In this document: piece by piece, positions 24,624 to 64,000 of the stretch
Layout: every line of letters starts with the position of its first letter
Position numbering within the stretch: the first letter of the stretch is position 1
Translations under genes and position numbers: made by a program
NCBI GenBank assembly: GCA_964035795.1
Contig: OZ038325.1
Span: 8,082,796-8,146,795, forward strand
Reading direction: 5' to 3'
Origin: Pterobdella sp. o SKG-2022
Lineage: Eukaryota > Annelida > Clitellata > Hirudinida > Piscicolidae
DNA: 64,000 nt
Notes under the pieces: generated by a model
What the model was told of the DNA's origin: nothing
Database searches by the model: none
What the model saw: only the letters and a program-made list of their open reading frames with translations

Positions 24624-27600
24624 GTATTATACATAATAACATGCTAGCATTTGCCTTAAAACTTTTGTACAAAAATAATACTACTATTTGGTTTGAGGTA
24701 TTCACACATAATAATACATACTAACTACATGGCTTGAAGTTTTCATACAATATAAAAAGAGTTTTATATAAGTCAAAACATGATGATAAATTATATATCA
24801 AGTTGTGTAAGTGGTTATCCAACTTTTATATCTTAAAGACCTATAAATTTTTTATGCTAAAGATACCTCTGAGATCCATTGGTCAAGGTAGTTTTTGAAC
24901 AAATTTCACTTCTTCGTCCTCATATCACCGCAGTCACGTACCACTCTCTATCATTAGCATCAAAAAATCATATTACAAGTGAATAGATACCCTAAGTATA
25001 CAATAGAACTTAGAAAAATCTCGTCACGTGATTAACATAACGTGAGCGTATACGTCACATGTGATTGGTGTAAGGGGACTTGATAAGTGTTATATGACTA
25101 TATGGTATATGACCGATGAGGAATATGGGTATTCAGATAAGGTATATCTGTTTGAAGGGGTAGATTTGATTAAATACATAAATAAATCTTTATATTTAAT
25201 TGACTATATTATATATATTTATATAGTCATATTCATTTATTTTTATATATACATATATTCAAAAAAATATGACATGTGTATTAAAATGTCTGAAATCACA
25301 CTATCATTGCATCTCTGTTTTATCGGTCTTCTAAAACGCTTGAAAACGGTTTATTCACACACGGATCTGCTAAATACAACTTTTTGAACGCATAAAACTT
25401 ATATACGCGGCTAGTTAGACGGACGCAGATGTAAATCAAAGCGATTGGAACAAATGTATACGTATAACTCAACAAATGCTTGTAATCAATAAAATTTGAC
25501 ATGGTTTTGCTTAGAGTGGGGTTAAGCTGTTTTGTAAGACTCCGTTTATTTTCGGGTGTTTGGGGGTTTAAGACCCTTCATTGGAGTTTTGGGAACTATT
25601 TGACAGCAGCTCAGATGCTATTTTTGGTTTTGTATGAAGATGAAATCATAATCTGATGTGATTGGTTGTAGTTATGTTTTAAATTGCAATGAGCGTTTGT
25701 GATAATTTTTTCTTTTTTGAGGTTTTGTTTTAATACTGTCAATCCTGTGAATTTGAGATGGATCTCAGTTGTTTGAGCAATTCTCGTTTCAAACGGAATG
25801 CTTTATATTTAATACTGTTTTGTACTTAAATAAGAAGTTGTTAGTTAAAGTATATATTTTTTGAATTTAAAATTAGCTCAAAATGTCTAATTATTCAAAG
25901 ATTTCAATTTAAGATTGAAATTCATTGAAATTATATCAGTGAATGAAATATAAAACCATTTGAAAATATAAGTTAAAGTCAAGTTTTATTCCAGGTTCAA
26001 AATTGATTTTTTGATAATAAATTCAGCATGAAATTTCACTTTTAAAGATAATTTCAAATAGCAAATTCTACTAAGCAGTAAATGATTTTTTTTGATAATT
26101 ACAAATTCAAATTTTTTTCCAACTTCTGCAGCAACAATCCAGAGATACCTATCGTATCAACAATATGATACATATTTTTGAGCCTTTCAACAACAACAAC
26201 AACATCAACACAAACCATAACAACATCAACTATTACCAAAACAATAACAAAAACATCAACGCAAACAACAACAACCACAACAACAAACGGAATATTATGG
26301 ATAGAACTATTAGAAATAAAAAAAATATGAAAAATATAAATAAAATTAGTTTTGAAAATAATAATATTAATAACTTTAATAATAATCTCAAAAACAAAAA
26401 TAAAAACAGATCAAAACTCAAAAATAATCACAAAAACAATAACAAAAATATAAATAATAATAATAATAACGATAATAAACTTCAGTCTAAAAATAGCAGG
26501 ATGGTTGTAAGTAAGATACATTTAGATAAGGGGGTGACACAGAAAGTTAAAAACAGCTTCACGTCTTTACGTCATGATAAACGTCAGAATTTCATCTCTA
26601 AAAATAGAAACAAGAACGATTTGAATGATGGTCGAAACAACAGCCCCAATGCAGATGATAATGACAATAATGTTAATGATAATAATAAAGATAATAACAA
26701 CAAAAACAATAATAATAACAATAATGATAATATTAATGAAAAAAATAAAAATAATAAAAGAAGTAGTTTCTATAGCAATGCCAGAATCGCTGTGAAACTG
26801 CAGGAGAAGAAGGGTCATACTAACATGGCTCTCCTTATTCACGGTAGGACGTCATTATATTCTTTTAATACTTTTTCAGGTTATTTTTAGTACATAGTCG
26901 TTGAGTTATTTTTAGTTTCAAGGGAGGAAATGGGGTGGGGTTATTCTGAAGATTTTTATAGTAACAATGGGGTTTGTTGTGTTGGGGGGTATTTTTGTCG
27001 TATTCTTTGATTGTTTAAGTGTTCACTGTCCACTCAGTCTATCATATCAATAACACTAGCCTTGCTTGTAACTATAGCTTATTTGCCACTATGGCTTGTT
27101 TACCACTATGGACATTTTCAAAATTTCACTGCAAGTGTCGATTGTATCTATTTTTGTGGCAGTAAGCAGTTGAGTTTGATTTAAGAAAAGGTTCGTAAGT
27201 TACAATGTAGAGGCTCCAGTAGAAAAGCAATTGACATGATTATAATTTTTACACAGAGTTAAAATAAGAAAAGTTTTTTCCAAGAAGTTATGTTTGGTGT
27301 GGTTACAGTTTGAATAAAATAATGATTTCCAATGAATATGATGAAAGCACTGTTAATTATGATATTGGAATAATGTCAATAATAATGAAAATAATAATAA
27401 AAAAATTAATAATAACAACACAACAATAATAACAATAGCAATACTAAGAATGATAATAACAGCAATAATACAGATAACAACGGAAATAAAAAGGGTAATA
27501 ACAATAATAATAAACAATCAAAATTAGCTTAAATGCCCCATTTTATGTGCATTTAGGGACGCCATTCGACGTAAGAAGTTCCTTCAAACGCTTAATGTTT

Positions 27601-30600
27601 GCTTTCTTCTGCAATAAAACCAATTAAATTAATATCAAGCCACTAGCCTCCAATCATTTTGTATTGTTACTGAATCTTTATAATTATGCCGATTCCATGA
27701 CTGATGTATTGGTTATCAGAAGGGTTTAAAGTTTTAGAGAGAACTTGTGAGTTAGGGGCACGATTTTTGGTGTTTGTGTTTGAATAGGATAATTTTTTGT
27801 TTTTTGATACTTTGTTATTGGAGAGTTCGAGGTAGTTTTGGCAGTTTATTGAATGTCAAAAATAAAATTAACTCATTTTTGTTTTAATTTTTTTTTGAGT
27901 TCTTTTAATATGGAATTAATTTTAAAATTCAATATTTTTCAGACTTCAAAATTTTACAGTGTCCACGTCAGTTTGCGTTTTATAACAGAAACTAATATCA
28001 GTGTTTTAGAAGAAAAGATTGCTCTGCAGGATTTTTCCACTGTTGAATATAAAATTTAGTTATTTTTTTTGAACACTATTTCATTTGTACCTGGCGGCTT
28101 AAGTGACAAAAAAAGCTGGAAAATCTAACTTTTATGGCACTAAATTTTCATTTTAACACGTATTTCATAAAATTTTCATCGTCAGAATTACCCTTTTTTT
28201 TATTATTTGTGCAAATAAATATATACTTTCACTCATTATTAGGATAACTGAAACCATTATCCTTAATATCAATGAATATTTTTTTTGACGTAACTCTTTA
28301 CCCAAAAAAGTCTTGTTTTTTTTTGTCCAGTCTTCAAAACTGGACAGTTTTCAGATAGGTTTATGCTTTTTGAGAATTAATTTTTTTGAAAAGTTCAACC
28401 TTGCCATCAAACATCAATGTGAAATTTATGACGTTATTATATTTTATGTAAGCTCATCATAGAAATGACTATTTGAAAATTATATAATCAAAATCCAATT
28501 TTAGACCACTATAGAACTAAAAAAGTATTATCAAAAGTTATAAATAACAAAGTAACTTTTTCATATAATATTTTATTTTCAGATAAAACTCTTGTCTTTC
28601 TTGACCAATCAATTAATATTTCATCAAACATCGTTCTCATTTGAATTTCCTAGTAGTAAAGACCATTGTATCTTCTCTTATTTCAATCTTTTTTTCTATT
28701 TTAAACTCTTCCTAATGAATAAATTTCTACTTTTTCTTGTTTTTTTATCCTAAAAATTTTTATTACTGTTGGTACAACTTCGAGCTTTTATTGGCGTTCT
28801 ATATTAGGAAATGGACACTCAAGTCGTATTTTGTTTTTGTTTATTTTCGAGCTCAAACAACCTCAGTCTTTGTCATCTACCAAACAACACCACAACTTAC
28901 ACACATCTGTCCAACACAACTATCCCACCCTCTATACGCACACACCCTCCTTATACAACACGACCCATTCACCTCTTCACCAAAACATCTCACAGACTTA
29001 ACACCTCAAGACAGTGGCTTATACTCCTGCATAGAATTGCAACCTGCCATCCCCCAAAACATCACCATCAGTTCCCATCTTATCGTTGTTGATTGTTAGC
29101 TGTGTTTTCATTTTGATTTCTATCAATATTCGCTTCTATGTCAATTTTTTGTTGAATATCATATATATCAGAGCTCGCAACATTCATTTCAACATTTTTG
29201 TGATTTTTTATATTTCCGTTTCAATTTTTACAACTTTGGTCAAACTAATCACACAGCTCCACCAGAGTTTATTTTGCTGACCAATCAACAAATTGATACC
29301 AATCTTCTCACCAATCAAAAGTCAAATTATTTTTTGAGCTTAACCAATCAAGTTCTCATATTTGAAACGGGATCACCTTCTTCTATTGGTTGCATTGTTG
29401 TAGGTCAGGTTATGTACCCTCCAATAAAAATGAGCATAGAAGACACCGAAATTGACCAATCAAAAATAACTTATCATCATTATGAAATAGGGTTCAAAGG
29501 TGAAAATGGCATGAAAGTCTATAAATATCTCATTTGGGCAGAGTTTAGAGATTTCCAACCAATAAGGGAGCTTCAAAGCCACTATATGACCTGTTCTGTG
29601 TCTTTAACCACCAATGGAAACGTTGTTTCTATTTCCTCTGTTATTGTTATTCAGTGTGAGGGTATTTGAAGTTTAAAAAATAATTTTATGAAAAAAATTA
29701 TTTTGCGCTTTATTAAATTATATATTTATAATTTCCAGATCCCCCGATCATAAACTGTCAAACCAATCCAAACAGCCTTTTGTGGCATGTTTATGCAAAT
29801 GAATATAATACAAACAACTCTACAACTCTTGATAGAGATCTCCAAAACAACCCATACAGTTTTCCTACTAATTATAAAGACCCAGTTACATCCCTCTACT
29901 TTCATAATCATTATAAAGAACCCGAAACAACTCATAAATACTCAAGCAAAATTGTGGACCTGTTTAGCCAGGACTACAACCTCTATCGTAGATCTAGACC
30001 ACCATACATCAATGAGAAAATTCCTTTGAGCTACCAAAGACAAGAGAAGAGTTATAAAAACATATCTAAACGCGTAATAAGAAGAACACTTTTTCACGTT
30101 AACAGAACCGCGTCTAGACAAACAAACCGAAATATATTCAAACGAATTAACTCTACTTCACCTCAAAGCATAAACTTTGTGAACTATAAAAACGACCTCT
30201 CTCGCCATAGGAAAAAGATTGCTCGAAAAAACAAAAGAAAAGTTAATTACCTCAACAACCATCCACCCATTCTATCAAATAACCAACCACATGGATTCAT
30301 ATACAACCGCCGACCTTTTGCCACAAATCACCAACTTTCTCCCACAAACCACCAATCTTTTGCCACAAACCACCAGCCCTATCCTCCCACAGACCCCACA
30401 CCCGACTGTCAACTCAAAGAGTACTGTTTTGTACAATCTAACCCTAGAATCTCACATATATCTTTAGAGACCGATAAAGTTTACATGGGGCTTCCTTTAG
30501 AACATGAATCCTTATCGGCTCACGTCTTTAAGGTTTCAGTATTGTCATTTGATTGGTTGTATTAATTGTTTCTCGTCTCTTTTGGTTTGCTTCGGTTATT

Positions 30601-32155
30601 TATACGTTTTATTTTATTGTGTTTTTGATTTTTAGATTTTTAATTAATATTTGTTTAATTTTTTTTTTTTTTGATTTAATGTAATATTCAATATATTTTC
30701 ACGTGTTGCAACCTCTAATGAATTTTTGTTTAGATTGTTTTTCCATGTATTGTGTTGTTCACTAACTTTCGCATTTAATTTTTTGATTAAAAGTGAAGTT
30801 TTTCAGGGATTGATGATAATTATAAAAGATCGTGGATTTTTATTTTTCAAAATATTATTTACTAGAAAATATATTTCAAGTTTAATTAAAAAAAACCCAT
30901 TTTAATTTTCAATAAGGTTCGTTCTAAAAATAGATTTTCAATTTTTCTTTTATATAAAACATTTTCTGAATAATATAATTTTTGATGTGTTATCATAAAA
31001 GAACAGTTTCAAAATAAAAGAATATTTATATCTTTTTTTTTTATTTTTATTTTTCTTCTTATTATTTGAATTATTTTTTTATGTTTATATTATTTTCTTT
31101 ATTGACTTTTTTTTCCATATTTCATTTATATTGATTTACTGATAATATTTTTCCATGAATATTTTCTTTACATTATATTCATTCAATTTTCCATATCATT
31201 TTCCAAGTTATGTTTTTCATATTTTTGTTTTTATTTTTATTTTCTTTATTCTATTTCATTTAAATTTTTTATTTCTATTATTTTATTTTTTTTATTATTT
31301 ATTCTCATGCCACTTCAGTCGCATTTAAACAAAGTTACGAATGAGGAATCGCTCCAAATAGTTCTATGTCTCAAGAATAACAAAAATAATAACAATAAGA
31401 ATAATAAAAACAAAAATGCAATGAACAACAACAAGAATAATAAAAAAAGTAACAATAATAATTTAAAAAGTAATTATCTCAACAAGGATAATATGAAAAC
31501 TAACTACCATCACAGTAAAAATATCGATAAAAACATCATAATAAACAATAATAATAACAATAATAATAATAATGATAATAATAACCTCAATAAAAAAAAC
31601 CCGAATAATATGGCCAATGACAATGACGCAATGAACGAAAAGGGAGACAAAGTAGAAGACTTGATACAAGCATTGGAGCAAGAGAGCATAATGTATCTTG
31701 TGGCGCACAACCACATGGGGTCTACGAAATACAATTTGAGTGGGTTGAACTTGTGTTCAAATCTAAATGGTTTTGAGTTATATATAGAAATTTTGTTCTA
31801 AGGTTTTATTTGAATGGTTGAAATTAATAATATAAACTGTTGTTCTTGTTATAATAAGCAATATTGGTTCTATTGCTTTCTGATTCTATTTTTATTTTGC
31901 ATCATCACAGGCTTCGCAAAGGATAGACTCCAAGAACATTCAAAACCACCTCTCAAACCTAATTCTTCATCATCCTCTTCTTCTTTATCTTCTTCGGTTT
32001 TTTCGTATTACTACTCAGTGCAGTCAAAAAGGTACCTCAAAAACAAAACCTCTTCCAGGATATATCCATCTTCTGTCACATCGTCTCTATTCTCTTCTCT
32101 CCAAACCCTTGTCTCAATTCTTTGGCTGCTTGTTTTTAGACTGAATGAATTGTGA
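23676..32155 (+). CDS. Immunoglobulin-superfamily surface protein, probably GPI-anchored (seven exons)
   Basis: Exons 23676-24623, 26132-26843, 28852-29094, 29257-29655, 29739-30532, 31319-31769 and 31911-32155 join without a frame break into 1263 codons plus TGA. The order is signal peptide, Asn/Lys-rich pro-region ending in RRKR, Ig1 (LDC ... SWFK ... DSGLYSC), Ig2 (IGC ... MTC), an Ig3-like part (YCFVQSNP ... LQIVLC), a Ser-rich stalk and a C-terminal hydrophobic tail (LQTLVSILWLLVF) ending RLNEL. The tail fits a GPI signal, as in IgLON/lachesin-type adhesion proteins, though a short membrane anchor is also possible. A likely role is cell adhesion or recognition at the outer surface. Long Asn-rich inserts interrupt the domains. 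No specific orthologue is recognised. Confidence 0.8.
24624..26131. other. Ig gene intron 1
   Basis: AT-rich. A TATA-rich stretch lies near 25200-25260. No other feature was seen. Confidence 0.7.
26132..26843 (+). CDS. Ig gene exon 2: middle of Ig1 with long Asn-rich insert
   Basis: The acceptor CTTCTGCAG is phase 0 and the donor CACG|GTAGGA is phase 1. The exon begins QQQSRDTYRINNMIHIFEPF and ends SSFYSNARIAV ... NMALLIH, which fits the R-x-x-V ... LxI strands of a V- or I-type Ig domain. Between them is an insert of roughly 180 residues, mostly Asn and Lys written in AAT/AAC/AAA codons. The insert falls in the middle of the domain, probably in a surface loop. Confidence 0.75.
26844..28851. 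other. Ig gene intron 2
   Basis: AT-rich. An AAT/AAC tract lies near 27360-27530. No other feature was seen. Confidence 0.65.
28852..29094 (+). CDS. Ig gene exon 3: end of Ig1
   Basis: The acceptor TTTCGAG is phase 1. The exon carries HLTDLTPQDSGLYSCIEL, the clear D-x-G-x-Y-x-C hallmark of an Ig F strand, followed by ISSHLIVVD as the G strand. The donor chosen is GATT|GTTAGC, a weak site, because it restores the phase-1 junction to exon 4 and the typical VVD-SPPE linker. An overlapping frame is open here too, but lacks the Ig motif. Confidence 0.75.
29257..29655 (+). CDS. Ig gene exon 4: Ig2
   Basis: The acceptor is CACACAG and the donor CAGT|GTGAGG; both are phase 1, so this exon is a self-contained module. 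It begins PPEFILLTNQ. It has SPSSIGCIVVGQ as the B strand, YLIWAEF, then SHYMTCSVSL as the F strand and SSVIVIQ as the G strand leading into YPP. LTNQ occurs three times near the start, from repeated ACCAATCAA units. Confidence 0.8.
29739..30532 (+). CDS. Ig gene exon 5: Ig3 start with basic insert
   Basis: The acceptor TTTCCAG is phase 1. It completes a Tyr codon to give YPPIINCQTNPNSLLWHV. About 180 residues of basic, Tyr/Asn-rich sequence with three FATNHQ-like units follow, then DCQLKEYCFVQSNP, which resembles the C-x-V-x-SNP start of a C2-type Ig domain. The donor AAG|GTTTCA is phase 0. Confidence 0.75.
31319..31769 (+). CDS. Ig gene exon 6: Ig3 end with Asn-rich insert
   Basis: The acceptor CACTTCAG is phase 0. 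The exon gives SHLNKVTNEESLQIVLCLKN, which fits the E and F strands of an Ig domain with its Cys. An Asn run follows, and then MYLVAHNHMGSTKYNLSGL, which fits the A-x-N-x-x-G ... L strand. The Cys and the A-x-N motif, normally two residues apart, are separated by the insert, so the assignment of strands is uncertain. The donor AATG|GTTTTG is phase 1. Confidence 0.7.
31911..32155 (+). CDS. Ig gene exon 7: Ser-rich stalk and hydrophobic C-terminus
   Basis: The acceptor ATCATCACAG is phase 1 and forms Gly-Phe-Ala-Lys. The exon encodes KPPLKPNSSSSSSSLSSS, more Ser/Tyr/Lys residues, then SSVTSSLFSSLQTLVSILWL, a few residues and a TGA. Small residues followed by a hydrophobic end are typical of a GPI-attachment signal. 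Confidence 0.75.
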
Positions 32156-32188
32156 AGCTGTATTTAAGTTTTCCAGAACTTACTCGTT

Positions 32189-32194
32189 AAATAA
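32189..32194 (+). terminator. Poly(A) signal of the Ig gene
   Basis: AATAAA lies 34 bases after the TGA at 32153-32155, giving a very short 3' untranslated region. Confidence 0.6.
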
Positions 32195-34317
32195 AAATTA
32201 ATTTTTTAGATTTTTTTTGTTCAAAGCATCTGTTAATGCCCCTAGCGATTGTCAAGTAATTTCGGGGTTTTTTGTAAGCATTGCATGAGATTATCTAAGC
32301 GTTTCATCAAATAACAATGAAAAAGCCTATATTTAAATGGAAAAACTATGACTTTTGGTAAGTACAACCTTGCTCAAGTTACGTCTAAACGAAACTCAAC
32401 AAAAAATTTTAATTGAGCATTTATTTAAAAAGCAAAAGTTAAGATTTTTTTAGTTGAAAAGCAATTAAATAGAAAAGTTCTTTCAAAAATGTTTTCTAGT
32501 TAAAGTGTAAAAAATGGAAATTAAATAAGAGCTTCTGGAGCGAGTGAGCTTATAAAAAAAAAAACTCAGCATAGATATATTGAAAAAGTTAATATCTCGA
32601 AAAAGAATTCAATTTCAAGCAAAAATAATTTTTGTTGGAACATGTGTTAAGCGCTAATTAAAAAAACGCAGAAAGTGTGGAAAATATTAAAGTTCCCTGC
32701 AGTAATTTTTTAATGATCACACTGTCAGGAATCATTTACATCAATAAATAATTTTAAAGTTAAGCAAGATTTTTAAAAGTTCCGAAATTTAATTGTTAGA
32801 AATTTTTAAAAAAATCGTCTAAAATTATATTTAAAAACTGAATTTAAACGAAAATAAAAACGAATGGGTTTGTAAATAGTTATCCTTATAAAAAATTGAT
32901 GGTATTCTCAAAATATTTATCCACTCACTGCAGCAGCAAACTCCTCTGAGAGGATTCTGGAAGAAGTTATAACTTTCCATGGATATTAAGATCTGCCATG
33001 AAACTTTTAAAATATTCATACCTGAATTCACTGCTTAATCATTCTTCAACCCATACAAAACAAACTATGTATATATTAAACGCATACAAAATACATAAAT
33101 AAATACCTTATAAGAATCGAGTTGAAGGAGAATTATCTGTAGTTATTCAATTCTCATTTGACTGAAGCAAACTTATAGTATCAAATAAAACCTCTCAAGT
33201 TTGATAAATGGAGAAGTCTACATGTCGAGAGATGTCTAAAACAAATAAATACTACAGTTTTATCCATCCTCCTTAATCCCCTCTAATTAACGATGGGCCA
33301 GGATATGACATGTACCAAGTTCTATGTATTATGTTCAAAGATTTTATTTTTGAAGATATTTCTGTAATTTTAAAAATTAAATAATTAATTTTTTAATGGA
33401 TGAATTGAAAATGGGCCCATTAAAAAGCAATAAAATAAAACCACAAACATCATTCACAAAAAAAAAACAAAATAAAAAACAATAAAAAATCAAAAAAACG
33501 TTAAAAAAATAAAAAATAAACGTTAAGAAAAACAATAGAAAAAAAGAAATAGAAAAAATCAGCCAAAAGACGGGGTTTAACCGATTGGAATTAGATTGAG
33601 CAGAAAAGAATACAGGAGATTAAAGCTGGATAAATATTCAGCAAAGACTCGCTCAATCCCTCTCACAACCCCCTCAATAACGCAGTGCCCAGAGAAACTA
33701 AGAAAACATCAGTCGATGACTACGATGCATCCAAAAATAGGTTTGGGTGATGTATTGGTGGATAAAAATAGAATTTGATTTTTTAAATTTTTGTTGGGGT
33801 TGTTTTTTTTTGGATTTTTTTGATTAAATTTATGGCGTGTTAGTGCTTTGAATGATTGAAGTTGTTATCTGATTCCATTTTTAGTCGGATGAAACACTCC
33901 AAAAACTAAGAATGGTATTCCAAAAAACTATGATTTTTCAAACAATAGTCCCAATAATTTAATTTTGAATAATACAAATGATTTTATACCAGGCTCAATA
34001 TAAGGATTTCCATTTCAATGTCACATGCTTAAATAAAGAGCAATAATACCTTATTGGCGTTTTTGAGTGCAGATAATACATTTTTAGGATGAGTAGGAGT
34101 GTTGGTCATTGGTTTGCAAACATTAATAAGAGATTAATCGAATCAAAATCTTCGAACAATGGGAAAAATTTTTCTCATTGAAATTTTTTTTGAAGATTAG
34201 TTGAGAGTTTCTTCAAAAGCATTAAATTTTTTTGAGTTTAAAAAGCGTGAATTTTTTATATTTAATCGGTGCAAAAAGAAATTTTAAATTTGCGCTTCAA
34301 GCGGACACAAAAGATAG

Positions 34318-34813
34318 TAGTGAGTATATTATAGTGGTGGGTATATTATAGTGGTGGGTATATTATAGTGGTGGGTATATTATAATGGTGGGTATATTAT
34401 AGTGGTGGGTATATTATAGCGGTGGGTATATTATAGTGGTGGGTATATTATAGTGGTGAGTATATTATAGTGGTGAGTATATTATAGTGGTGGGTATATC
34501 ATAGTGGTGGGTATATTATAGTGGTGGGTATATTATAGTGGTGGGTATATTATAGTGGTGAGTATATTATAGTGGTGAGTATATTATAGTGGTGGGTATA
34601 TCATAGTGGTGGGTATATTATAGTGGTGGGTATATTATAGTGGTGGGTATATTATAGCGGTGGGTATATTATAGTGGTGGGTATATTATAGTGGTGGGTA
34701 TATCATAGTGGTGGGTATATTATAGTGGTGGGTATATTATAGTGGTGGGTATATTATAGCGGTGGGTATATTATAGTGGTGGGTATATTATAGTGGTGGG
34801 TATATTATAGCGG
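34318..34813. repeat. 17-bp minisatellite, about 29 units
   Basis: The unit is GTGGTGGGTATATTATA. It is repeated head to tail with very few changes: GTGGTGA, GCGGTGG and TATATCATA variants. Variant positions recur every six units, which shows a higher-order repeat of 102 bp. The array decays at its right end into GTATGTA-type copies up to about 34920. Confidence 0.95.
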
Positions 34814-35782
34814 TATGTAAATAATGGTATGTATATTATAGAGGAAGGCATAATATGGTAATATTTATATTATATTAGTATGTATATTATAGTGGTATCT
34901 ATTATGTTAGTAGGTATATTTTAAAGGTATTTGTTGTGTGAACAGTTTTACATCAATCAATGTTTAAATAGGTATACAAAATAGTTATTTTTCGAATTTT
35001 TAATTCAATAACATTTTAATACCGAAAAAGTTCACCAAAATAACTGTGACTAAAACTTAAAGAGTAAGTGAATTTGAAATATATCTACCCGAACTTTTTA
35101 TATCCTAAAAAACTTTTCCCCAAATGTCATTTTCTATCAAATAAAGACCCAAATTTATGTCATGAAAGCCACAAACTTTTGACCATCAACATATATACGC
35201 AGCATATTTTTTCAGAATTGAATGATTGGCGCATAAGATGAAACATGGAGTAATTTATATGTGCAGATATCTTTAGTTATGTATGTATGCGGAATTCCTA
35301 AGAACTGTATATACGCAGATATCTTCAGTAACATATATATGCGGATCTTCTCTATATTATATAGAAGCGGGCTTCTTTTATAATGCATATATTTAAATCT
35401 TTTTCGTATGTATGTATATGATTTTCGCCCTTTAAAACAACAGCATGAAAATTTCTTGGAGGTTCTTTTAGATTAAGGTTGAGTGTGGTCATTTTGAATC
35501 ATTTCGCAGTGTTATATATGAAGGTTTGTGGTGATGAAATATGTATAAATGTTTGATTGTTGTGAAACCGTTTGATGAATGCAGAGATTCCTTGAAGTTG
35601 TTCCAGTTTATAACAAGATGAAGAAAATGTGATTTAAAAAAACCACTTAAGATATTATTGGTTAATCTGCTTGTGACGATTTGGTTTTGAAAAGTTCAAA
35701 AAAGAGACTCAAGCACAAAAATTTTAATAATAAATAAAACAAAAAGTGACTCAAGCGCTAAATTGCAATAAAAAATTCTGAA

Positions 35783-63875
<28,093 letters not shown>

Positions 63876-64000
63876 TAATATATTTTAAGAATATTTATTT
63901 TCTTTCCAATAATGTCTAGAAGTTATTTTTCATGAACCTGCTTAGAAAAATAATTTATCAAAAGACAGTTAAATTAATGACTTTGTATTTGTTACATACT

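Larger units (their letters stand above)
32156..35782. other. Intergenic region between Ig gene and paralog B
   Basis: AT-rich, with A-rich tracts near 33430-33550, an exon-like island at 33593-33730 and the 17-bp minisatellite at 34318-34813, which ends about 1 kb before the start codon of paralog B. No gene can be supported. Confidence 0.55.

Overview
This window is nuclear DNA from an animal. It is strongly AT-rich, with long introns, very many simple repeats and one 200-base assembly gap (12703-12902). No bacterial, viral or organellar gene is seen. The supported coding exons are all on the + strand. They show metazoan extracellular modules: SUEL (galactose-binding lectin) domains, CUB domains, a sushi-like module and immunoglobulin domains. 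This points to a bilaterian, probably an AT-rich invertebrate such as an annelid or arthropod. The species cannot be fixed from sequence alone.

Layout. (1) 5611-7797 holds three exons of a first SUEL-CUB protein, here called paralog A. Its first exon and its exons after the CUB domain were not found. A single 2.5 kb open exon at 14049-16533 may be its tail or a separate gene. (2) 23676-32155 is a seven-exon immunoglobulin-superfamily gene whose splice phases all agree. It has a signal peptide, about three Ig-type domains and a C-terminal hydrophobic tail that looks like a GPI-anchor signal. A poly(A) signal follows. (3) 35783-63875 is a second SUEL-CUB gene, paralog B. It has a signal-peptide exon, SUEL, CUB, a sushi-like module split over a 39-nt exon and the next exon, and a probable transmembrane exon. 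Paralogs A and B share domain order and phase-1 introns at matching places, so they look like a tandem duplication with the Ig gene between them.

A general feature is that coding exons carry long Asn-, Ser-, His- or Asp/Glu-rich inserts written in trinucleotide repeats, often inside a conserved domain. Two of these low-complexity segments end in furin-type basic sites just before the domain begins or resumes.

The non-coding DNA holds a 17-bp minisatellite with a six-unit higher-order period, a (CA)n array of more than 200 bp, a 2.4 kb CATC/CATT-rich tract, a TATTG array and several tRNA-like pol III remnants. It also holds three dispersed copies of a motif that folds like a hammerhead ribozyme on the minus strand (12395-12498, 20718-20763, 62882-62970). 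These three copies are the most interesting signal in the window.
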